Shown one piece after another: positions 57,163-64,000 of a DNA stretch of 64,000 nucleotides. This DNA comes from Serratia marcescens. GTDB taxonomy: Bacteria > Pseudomonadota > Gammaproteobacteria > Enterobacterales > Enterobacteriaceae. Position numbers and translations under genes: made by a program. How positions within the stretch are numbered: the stretch's first letter is position 1; every line of letters starts with the position of its first letter. The stretch is from the NCBI RefSeq assembly GCF_006715005.1, contig NZ_VFMJ01000001.1:4526001-4590000 (forward strand), read 5' to 3'. The notes below the pieces were generated by a model, which made no database searches, had not been told where the DNA came from, and saw only the letters and a list, made by a program, of their open reading frames with translations.

Positions 57163-57208
57163 TCGCTGAGCGGCCTCAGCGGCGTTAACCCGAAGGAACC
57201 TGTCCCGC

Positions 57209-57877
57209 ATGAATCAGATTGACTGCATTTTGTTCGACTGCGATGGCACGCTGGTAGACAGCGAAGTGCTGTGCAGCAAAGCCTATGTGCACATGTTCGC
57301 CCACTACGGCATTCATCTGTCGCTGGAAGAGGTATTCAAGAAATACAAAGGGGTGAAGCTGTACGAGATCATCGATCGGGTCAACGCCGAGCAGGGCACT
57401 GACCTGGCCAAAGAGACACTGGAGCCGCTGTATCGGCAGGAAGTGGCGCGGTTGTTCGACAGCGAACTGCAACAGATTGCCGGCGCCCGCGAGCTGCTGG
57501 CGCAGGTGACGGTGCCTGTCTGCACCGTCTCCAACGGACCGGTCAGCAAGATGCAGCACTCGCTCGGCCTGACCGGCATGCTGCCTTATTTTGATGACCG
57601 GTTGTTCAGCGGCTATGACATTCAGCGCTGGAAGCCAGATCCGGCGATCGTTTTTCACGCCGCCGAACAGATGCAGGTACCGGTGGCGCGCTGCATCCTG
57701 GTGGACGATTCACCCGCCGGCGCGCAGGCCGGCATCGATGCCGGCATCCCGGTCTTTTACTTCTGCGCCGACCCGCATAACCCGCCGATCGACCACCCGC
57801 TGGTGACGACGTTTGACGACCTGGCGCAGCTGCCCGCGCTGTGGCGCGAACGCGGCTGGCGGCTCACGGCCGATTAA
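57209..57877 (+). CDS. yieH: HAD phosphatase, 6-phosphogluconate phosphatase
   Basis: 222 residues (221 in E. coli YieH, which acts on 6-phosphogluconate and phosphoenolpyruvate). Nucleophile D10 and D12 in FDCDGTLVDS, helical C1 cap, motif II Ser in TVSNGP, Lys in WKPDPAIV and acidic motif IV in LVDDSPAG. Its stop (57875-57877) overlaps the stop of the convergent permease gene. Confidence 0.95.
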   Translation: MNQIDCILFDCDGTLVDSEVLCSKAYVHMFAHYGIHLSLEEVFKKYKGVKLYEIIDRVNAEQGTDLAKETLEPLYRQEVARLFDSELQQIAGARELLAQVTVPVCTVSNGPVSKMQHSLGLTGMLPYFDDRLFSGYDIQRWKPDPAIVFHAAEQMQVPVARCILVDDSPAGAQAGIDAGIPVFYFCADPHNPPIDHPLVTTFDDLAQLPALWRERGWRLTAD

Positions 57878-58614
57878 CTGGCCGGCAACGGCGGCTTGTT
57901 GCGCCACCAGCGCCAGGACCGTTTCAGCGCGCGGGTTTGCGCGCCGAAGCGGCGGTTGACCGCGTTGGCCAGCAGATCGAGCGCCAGGCAGAACACGAAG
58001 TAGACCAGCGCCACGAACAGGAACACTTCCATTGGATAGACCATGCTGCGGTTGTTGACCTGGGTCGCCAGGAAGGTCAGTTCGCCAACGCCGACGATAT
58101 AAGCCAGCGAGGTGTCCTTGATCAGGGAGATCCACTGGTTGATGAACGACGGCACCATCATGCGCAGCGCCTGCGGCAGCACGATCATGCGCAGCGTCTG
58201 CCAGCGCGTCAGCCCCAGAGAAAGCCCAGCCTGCCACTGGCCGGGGCCGATCGCGGCAATGCCGGCCTTCACTGCATGGGCCAAATAGGCCGAGGCGATC
58301 AGCGCCAGCGCGCACACCACGGTAGTGATTTCCGGGATCTCGACGCCAAACACCATCGGCAGAAGGAAATAGGTCCAGAAGATCAGCATGATGACCGGAA
58401 TGGCGCGGAAAAAGCCCAGCACCGCCGCCAGCAATCCGGCGGCGACGCCGCGCGACATCGCCAGCGCCACGCCGAGTAAGGTGCCGAGCACCGCCGAAGC
58501 CACGCCGGCCATCAGGCTGATCGCCAACGTCAGCGCGGCGCCGCCCAGCGGCCCGTCCGGCCAGGTGCCCCACAGCAGGTAGCCCAGGTTGTCGTGAATC
58601 ACGCTGAAATCCAT
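57874..58614 (-). CDS. Amino-acid ABC transporter permease (second)
   Basis: A 246-residue inner-membrane permease of the His/Glu/Gln/Arg/opine family. The EAA loop that docks the ATPase is in AGLSLGLTRWQTLRMIVLPQALR. RAIPVIMLIFWTYFLLP and IKDTSLAYIVGVGELTF are typical of GltK-like subunits. It starts one base after the first permease stop. No ATPase gene follows; the next gene is convergent. Confidence 0.9.
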   Translation of the reverse strand: MDFSVIHDNLGYLLWGTWPDGPLGGAALTLAISLMAGVASAVLGTLLGVALAMSRGVAAGLLAAVLGFFRAIPVIMLIFWTYFLLPMVFGVEIPEITTVVCALALIASAYLAHAVKAGIAAIGPGQWQAGLSLGLTRWQTLRMIVLPQALRMMVPSFINQWISLIKDTSLAYIVGVGELTFLATQVNNRSMVYPMEVFLFVALVYFVFCLALDLLANAVNRRFGAQTRALKRSWRWWRNKPPLPAS

Positions 58615-58615
58615 C

Positions 58616-59329
58616 TCAATGCCCTCCCAGCGGTTTACGCTGTTGGCGCCACATGCCCCAGCCTTCCAGCAGCGCGATGATGGCGATATACAGTACCGTC
58701 GCCACGCCGAACGCCTGGAAAGTGCGCAGGGTTTCGGTTTCGACCTGACGCGAGGCGTAAGAGAGTTCGGCCACGCCGATCGCCATGGTCAGCGACGAGT
58801 TCTTGATCACGTTCATGTATTGGCCCAGCAACGGCGGCAGCGCGATTTTCAGCGCCTGCGGCAGCACCACGTAGCGCATCGCCTGCCAACCGGTGAGCCC
58901 CAGCGCCTGGGCGGCATATTTCTGCCCGCCGGCGACGCCGCGAATGCCGGAGCGGATCTCTTCGGCGATAAAGGCGGTGGAGTAGAGCGTCAGGCCGAAG
59001 AAACCGGCGAGAAACTCGAACGACGGCCACTCAAGCGGGCCGACCTGATGTGAGCTGTTCAGCCACTGCATGGCGGCGGACGGCAGGATCTGCCCGGCGG
59101 CGAAGTACCAGAAGAACAGCTGCACCAGCAGCGGCGTATTGCGAAACAGCGAGCTGTACCCCATCGCCAGCCAACGCAACGGTCGCAGGCTGCTGTCGCG
59201 CATCGCCGCCAGCACAAAGCCCAGCAGCGTGGCCGCCAGGCCCGCGCAGGCGGAAAGCCACAGCGTCAGCAAAAAGCCGTGCCACAGCCAGCTCAGGTAT
59301 TGCGGCGCCAGCAGCCAGTCCAGGTTCAT
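58616..59329 (-). CDS. Amino-acid ABC transporter permease (first)
   Basis: A 237-residue GltJ-like permease. FRNTPLLVQLFFWYFAAG, the EAA loop in AAQALGLTGWQAMRYVVLPQALK, and IKNSSLTMAIGVAELSY support the call. The start MNLDWLLAPQYL follows AAGGA at six bases; nine upstream codons are rejected. It forms a heterodimer with the next permease. Confidence 0.9.
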   Translation of the reverse strand: MNLDWLLAPQYLSWLWHGFLLTLWLSACAGLAATLLGFVLAAMRDSSLRPLRWLAMGYSSLFRNTPLLVQLFFWYFAAGQILPSAAMQWLNSSHQVGPLEWPSFEFLAGFFGLTLYSTAFIAEEIRSGIRGVAGGQKYAAQALGLTGWQAMRYVVLPQALKIALPPLLGQYMNVIKNSSLTMAIGVAELSYASRQVETETLRTFQAFGVATVLYIAIIALLEGWGMWRQQRKPLGGH

Positions 59330-59357
59330 GTTCAATCCTTGTCTTGCAGAATGCATC

Positions 59358-59381
59358 AGGGGCGCAGCAAGCTGCGCCCCT
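59358..59381. repeat. Palindromic hairpin between binding-protein and permease genes
   Basis: Perfect 11-bp arms AGGGGCGCAGC/GCTGCGCCCCT flank AA, with the same GCAGCAAGCTGC apex as the hairpin between mtlA and mtlD. In this position such hairpins commonly protect the binding-protein mRNA and reduce downstream expression. Confidence 0.75.
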
Positions 59382-59410
59382 CCGTACCGATCTCACCGCG
59401 AGCGGTTAAA

Positions 59411-60250
59411 TCAGGCTTTCGGTTGCTGATCCAAAGGCGCGATTTTGAAATCGCCGCGCGGTTGGGCGGATTGGGTTTCCGGCCCGAACCAGCGATCGTA
59501 AATCTTAACCGCTTCGCCGTCTTTTTCCAGCGTGATCAGCGTCTCGTTCACCGCGGCGGTCAGGCGATCTTCGCCCTTGGGAATGCCGACGCCCTGGAAT
59601 TCTTTGGTCAGGCTAAACGGCGAAATTTCAAATTCCGCCTTCTGCGCCGCCGGCAGGTTGCCGAGCAGGCCGACCAGCTTGGCGTCGTCCTGAGTGATAG
59701 CCTGCACGTTGCCGTTGCGCAGTGCCACGAATGCCAGCGGGGTGTCATCGTAGGAGATCACTTTCGCCGTCGGGAAACGCTCGCGCAGGGTGATTTCCTG
59801 CACCGTGCCCTTGTCCGCGCCGATGCGCAGTTTCTTGATGTCTTCCGGCGTTTTCAGCACGCCTTTGCGGGCGATGAATTTCTGGCCGGTGGCGAAGTAC
59901 GGCACGCTGAAGTTCACTTCTTTGGCGCGCTCGTCGGTAATGGTGAAGTTGGCGGCAATCAGATCAACTTTCTTCGACACCAGCAGCGGAATGCGGTTGG
60001 CCGGGTTGGTGGCGCGCAGCTCCACTTTCACCCCCAGCGCTTTGCCGATCGCATCGGCGACGTCCACATCGTAGCCCACCAGCTTCTTGCTCTGCGGATC
60101 GATGTAGCCGAACGGCGGGTTGCTGTCGAACACCGCGATACGCACCACGCCGGCTTGCTTGATATCGTCAAGTTTGTCCGCGTGCGCGGCGCCGGCGGCG
60201 AGGCCGGTCAGACTGGCTAACAACGTTAAGGCCAAAGCGCGATGTTTCAT
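59411..60250 (-). CDS. Amino-acid ABC transporter periplasmic binding protein
   Basis: A 279-residue SBP_bac_3 protein with signal peptide 1-24 (cleavage AHA/DK). NPPFGYIDPQSKKLVGYDVDVADAIGKAL, IPLLVSKKVDLIAANFTITDERAKEVNFS and the R-x-G-D motif in LRIGADKGT fit polar amino-acid binders of the GltI/HisJ type. The ligand (glutamate, aspartate, glutamine or cationic) cannot be fixed. First gene of a three-gene import operon. Confidence 0.92.
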   Translation of the reverse strand: MKHRALALTLLASLTGLAAGAAHADKLDDIKQAGVVRIAVFDSNPPFGYIDPQSKKLVGYDVDVADAIGKALGVKVELRATNPANRIPLLVSKKVDLIAANFTITDERAKEVNFSVPYFATGQKFIARKGVLKTPEDIKKLRIGADKGTVQEITLRERFPTAKVISYDDTPLAFVALRNGNVQAITQDDAKLVGLLGNLPAAQKAEFEISPFSLTKEFQGVGIPKGEDRLTAAVNETLITLEKDGEAVKIYDRWFGPETQSAQPRGDFKIAPLDQQPKA

Positions 60251-60372
60251 AGAAAGCTCCTAAGTGGTTGATGTCCTGCTGGCGGATAAGCTAGCAAGCG
60301 CCACATAGGTCAGGAAATAATATAAAAAGCTATATTTATAACCTTTTTATCTTTACGCACTTAAGATGGAAT

Positions 60373-60396
60373 AAAGGCGCGGGAAACCGCGCCTTT
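60373..60396 (-). terminator. phoU (pst operon) terminator
   Basis: 10-bp stem AAAGGCGCGG/CCGCGCCTTT with a tetraloop. On the minus strand it ends TTTATTCC. It lies 22 bp after the phoU stop. Confidence 0.85.
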
Positions 60397-60418
60397 GAAG
60401 GATATTACCCGAAAAGGG

Positions 60419-61153
60419 TTAGTCGGCTTTTTCGTCTTTACCGTCCGGAGAGAGCAGCTTTTCCAGGGCGTCGCCGCCCAGATGACGGAAATCCTGTCCT
60501 TTGACGAAATAGAAGATAAATTCGCAGATGTTCTGACAGCGGTCGCCGATACGCTCGATAGAACGGGCGCAGAACAACGCGGTCAGCACGCTCGGAATGG
60601 TGCGCGAGTCTTCCATCATGTAGGTCATCAGCTGACGCACGATGCCTTCATACTCCTGGTCGACCTTTTTATCTTCACGGTAGATACGGATCGCTTCGTC
60701 CAGATCCATGCGCGCGAAGGCGTCCAGCACGTCGTGCAGCATCTGCACGGTGTGGCGCCCCAGCGATTCCAGGCTGACCAGCAGCGGCTGGTGCTGGTGC
60801 GAGAATTTCTCCAGCGCGGTGCGGCAGATTTTATCCGCCACGTCGCCGATGCGCTCCAGCTCGGAAATGGTTTTGATGATCGCCATCACCAGGCGCAGAT
60901 CGCTGGCGGTCGGCTGGCGCTTGGCGATGATGCGCACGCAGGCTTCGTCGATCGCCACTTCCATCATGTTGACCTTGGCGTCGCCTTCGATCACGCGCTT
61001 GGCCAGCTCGCCATCCTGATTGTGCATCGCGGTGATGGCGTCGGTCAGCTGCTGCTCCACCAGCCCGCCCATGGTCAGCACCTGGGTGCGGATATGCTCA
61101 AGCTCTGCGTTGAACTGGCCGGAAATGTGTTTGTTTAAATTCAGGTTATCCAT
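60419..61153 (-). CDS. phoU: Phosphate signalling regulator PhoU
   Basis: 244 residues (241 in E. coli). Two three-helix bundles with the metal-binding E(D)xxxD motifs ([13 protein letters not shown] and [15 protein letters not shown]). It links PstSCAB activity to PhoR and so represses the Pho regulon in phosphate excess. The start [13 protein letters not shown] follows AGGAAG; five upstream codons are rejected. Last gene of the operon. Confidence 0.98.
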   Translation of the reverse strand: MDNLNLNKHISGQFNAELEHIRTQVLTMGGLVEQQLTDAITAMHNQDGELAKRVIEGDAKVNMMEVAIDEACVRIIAKRQPTASDLRLVMAIIKTISELERIGDVADKICRTALEKFSHQHQPLLVSLESLGRHTVQMLHDVLDAFARMDLDEAIRIYREDKKVDQEYEGIVRQLMTYMMEDSRTIPSVLTALFCARSIERIGDRCQNICEFIFYFVKGQDFRHLGGDALEKLLSPDGKDEKAD

Positions 61154-61164
61154 GATGCTTCCTA

Positions 61165-61989
<825 letters not shown>

Positions 61990-62880
61990 TTATGAATGCT
62001 TTTTCTTGGCGAAAACCACGCGCGCCAGGATATTCAGTAACAGTACGCACAGGGTGATCAACAGCACCCCGGCCCAGGCCAGCTGTTGCCATTCGGCGAA
62101 CGGGCTCATGGCGAATTTGAAGATGGTCACCGGCAGGTTGGCGATCGGCTGCATCAGGTCGGTGCTCCAGAACTGGTTCGACAGCGAGGTGAACAGCAAT
62201 GGTGCGGTTTCCCCCGCGATGCGCGCAATCGCCAGCAGCACGCCGGTGATGATGCCGGACACCGACGCCTTCAGCGTGATGGCGGAAATCATGCGCCATT
62301 TCGGCGTGCCCAGGGCATAAGCGGCCTCGCGCAGCGTATCCGGCACCAGTTTCAGCATGTTCTCGGTGGTGCGAATGACGATCGGCACCTGCAGCAGCGC
62401 CAGCGCCACGATGCCGGCCCAGCCGGAGAAGTGTTCCATCTTCGCCACCACGATGGTGTAAACGAACAGGCCCACCACGATCGACGGTGCGGACAGCAGA
62501 ATGTCGTTGATGAAGCGGATCACTTCCGCCAGCCAGGATTTACGGCCGTATTCCGCCAGGTAGATGCCGGCCATGATGCCCAGCGGCGTACCGAAGAGGG
62601 TCGCCCACAGGATCAACAGGCCGCTGCCGGCGATGGCGTTGGCCAGGCCGCCGCCCGCGGTATTCGGCGGCGGGGTCATCTCGGTGAACAACGCCAGCGA
62701 CATGCCGTCGAAGCCTTTGGTGACGGTAGCGATCAGGATCCAGATCAACCAGAACAGCCCGAACGCCATGGTCGCCATCGACAGGAACAGCGCGAGGCGA
62801 TTTTTCTGCCGGCGCCAGGCCTGCATTTTGCGGCGGCTTTCCGCCAGAACGACTGCGTTTTGCATATCCATCGTCGCCAT
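61990..62880 (-). CDS. pstA: Phosphate ABC transporter permease PstA
   Basis: 296 residues, identical in length to E. coli. Six transmembrane helices, with conserved [20 protein letters not shown] and the ATPase-docking loop [20 protein letters not shown]. The start MATMDMQN follows GAGGGG; the ORF begins five codons earlier inside the spacing. It starts one base after the pstC stop. Confidence 0.98.
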   Translation of the reverse strand: MATMDMQNAVVLAESRRKMQAWRRQKNRLALFLSMATMAFGLFWLIWILIATVTKGFDGMSLALFTEMTPPPNTAGGGLANAIAGSGLLILWATLFGTPLGIMAGIYLAEYGRKSWLAEVIRFINDILLSAPSIVVGLFVYTIVVAKMEHFSGWAGIVALALLQVPIVIRTTENMLKLVPDTLREAAYALGTPKWRMISAITLKASVSGIITGVLLAIARIAGETAPLLFTSLSNQFWSTDLMQPIANLPVTIFKFAMSPFAEWQQLAWAGVLLITLCVLLLNILARVVFAKKKHS

Positions 62881-62881
62881 G

Positions 62882-63838
62882 TTAACGCCCCTCATTCTTG
62901 GCCAGACGCATGATCATCAGTTTCGACAGCGCCAGCACGATAAAGGTGATAACAAACAGAATCAGGCCCAGCTCCATCAACGCGGCGGTGTGCACGCCGG
63001 ACTCGGCTTCGGCGAATTCGTTGGCCAGCGCCGAGGTGATGCTGTTGCCCGGCATGTACAGCGAAGCGCTGTCGAGCTGGTAGGTGTTACCGATGATAAA
63101 GGTCACCGCCATGGTTTCCCCCAGCGCGCGGCCCAGGCCCAACATCACGCCGCCGATGACGCCGTTTTTGGTGAACGGCAGCACGATGCGCCAGATGACT
63201 TCCCAGGTGGTGCAGCCGATGCCGTAGGCCGACTCTTTCATCATTACCGGGGTCTGTTCGAACACGTCGCGCATAACCGCGGCGATGTAAGGAATGATCA
63301 TGATCGCCAGGATCACCCCGGCGGCCAGGATGCCGATGCCGAAGGCCGGGCCGGAGAACAGCTCGCCGACGATCGGAATGCCCGACAGCACGTCGCCCAC
63401 CGGCGTCTGGAAGTATTCGGCGAACAGCGGGGCAAACACGAACAGGCCCCACATGCCGTAGACGATGCTCGGGATGGCCGCCAGCAGCTCAATGGCGATG
63501 CCCAGCGGCCGCTTCAACCAGTTCGGCGCCAGTTCGGTCAGGAACAGCGCGATGCCGAAACTCACCGGCACGGCGATGATCAGCGCGATAAGCGAGGTGA
63601 CCACGGTACCGTAGATCGGCACCAGCGCGCCGAACTGCTCCGCCGGCGCGTCCCACTCTTTGGTCCACAGGAAAGCGAAGCCGAATTTCTGCATGCTTGG
63701 CCAGGAGGCGAAGATCAGCGAAACGATGATGCCGCCCAGCAACAATAGGGTAATCAGCGCCGCCAGTCTCACCAGCGCGCTGAAAATGATGTCACCGTTT
63801 TTGCTCGGTGCTTTGATGGTCGGCTTGTACTCAGCCAT
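62882..63838 (-). CDS. pstC: Phosphate ABC transporter permease PstC
   Basis: 318 residues (319 in E. coli), six helices. [22 protein letters not shown] and the EAA loop [21 protein letters not shown] are family hallmarks; [11 protein letters not shown] is the conserved C-terminal helix. It pairs with PstA in the inner membrane. Confidence 0.98.
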   Translation of the reverse strand: MAEYKPTIKAPSKNGDIIFSALVRLAALITLLLLGGIIVSLIFASWPSMQKFGFAFLWTKEWDAPAEQFGALVPIYGTVVTSLIALIIAVPVSFGIALFLTELAPNWLKRPLGIAIELLAAIPSIVYGMWGLFVFAPLFAEYFQTPVGDVLSGIPIVGELFSGPAFGIGILAAGVILAIMIIPYIAAVMRDVFEQTPVMMKESAYGIGCTTWEVIWRIVLPFTKNGVIGGVMLGLGRALGETMAVTFIIGNTYQLDSASLYMPGNSITSALANEFAEAESGVHTAALMELGLILFVITFIVLALSKLMIMRLAKNEGR

Positions 63839-63898
63839 AGATTACTCTCTGTTTGAACCCTGGCAGCCCCAACCGGGATCGGAGCCTGAAGAACTTGT

Positions 63899-63921
63899 GG
63901 GGCGCGGCGAACCCGCGCCCC
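63899..63921 (-). other. Hairpin between pstS and pstC
   Basis: 9-bp perfect stem GGGGCGCGG/CCGCGCCCC with a 5-base loop, 8 bp beyond the pstS stop. Its position after the binding-protein gene suggests mRNA protection and a lower level of permease expression. Confidence 0.6.
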
Positions 63922-63928
63922 TGCGTTG

Positions 63929-64000
63929 TTAGTACAGCGCTTTACCTGAACTGTCTTTTACGTTGGTTTTCCAGGCCGCGCGCACCTGCTCAACCACTTC
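63929..64000 (-). CDS. pstS: Phosphate-binding protein PstS, C-terminal end only
   Basis: The minus strand encodes ...EVVEQVRAAWKTNVKDSSG KALY and a TAA stop (63929-63931), which matches the E. coli PstS C-terminus. Only 23 codons are in the window. Periplasmic phosphate-binding component and first gene of pstSCAB-phoU. Confidence 0.93.
   Translation of the reverse strand, partial: EVVEQVRAAWKTNVKDSSGKALY

Overview
The window looks like a chromosomal segment of a GC-rich member of the Enterobacterales, most probably Serratia (S. marcescens group). The reasons are Escherichia-like housekeeping proteins at near-identical lengths (GyrB 804, DnaN 366, GlyS 689, MnmE 454 residues), a GDSL autotransporter esterase, and Serratia-typical gene order. 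The genus is an inference from gene content. No database search was run. I saw no phage, insertion sequence, CRISPR array, rRNA or tRNA gene.

Layout. 1-7.0 kb: the start of a selenocysteine-containing formate dehydrogenase (fdoG, leftward, cut by the window edge), Mn superoxide dismutase sodA behind a Fur box, a chemoreceptor, yiiM and a methyltransferase. 7.0-13.8 kb: yibL, a divergent MocR regulator/LysE exporter pair, and the mannitol operon mtlA-mtlD-mtlR under an array of CRP sites. 14-18 kb: a DUF3053 lipoprotein and glyQ-glyS. 18.6 kb: a short Rho-independent RNA carrying the seed of the sRNA ArcZ, which is the most unusual item here. 18.8-22.9 kb: autotransporter esterase, tag-yiaC, yiaD. 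23-28.4 kb: a 2-ketogluconate locus (LacI-type PtxS, KguE, KguK, KguT) ending in ghrB. 28.4-35.7 kb: malS, avtA, yidE, the heat-shock pair ibpA-ibpB with RNA-thermometer-like leaders, yidQ. 35.7-40.2 kb: yidR, a dehydratase/ornithine-cyclodeaminase-family pair, yidA.

40.3-51.0 kb is the classic replication/translation core: dnaA-dnaN-recF-gyrB leftward and rpmH-rnpA-yidD-yidC-mnmE rightward, separated by a DnaA-box and GATC-rich control region. oriC itself is not visible. 51.1-57.9 kb: an orphan IucD-like lysine/ornithine N-hydroxylase behind a perfect hairpin, a phosphopantetheinyl transferase-like gene (yieE), chrR, a secreted hydrolase-like protein, adenine permease adeP, a Nudix hydrolase and yieH. 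57.9-60.3 kb: a polar amino-acid ABC importer lacking an ATPase gene. 60.4-64 kb: phosphate operon pstSCAB-phoU, with pstS cut by the window end.

Compared with the E. coli order, conserved blocks are interrupted by accessory insertions: mocR/lysE between mtlR and yibL, ptxS-kguEKT between yiaD and ghrB, the dehydratase pair between yidR and yidA, and the hydroxylase between mnmE and yieE. Regulation visible in the sequence includes Fur (sodA), CRP (mtlA), a PtxS-like operator (kguE), candidate MalT boxes (malS), sigma-32 with ROSE-like leaders (ibpAB), and DnaA/SeqA-type control of dnaA.
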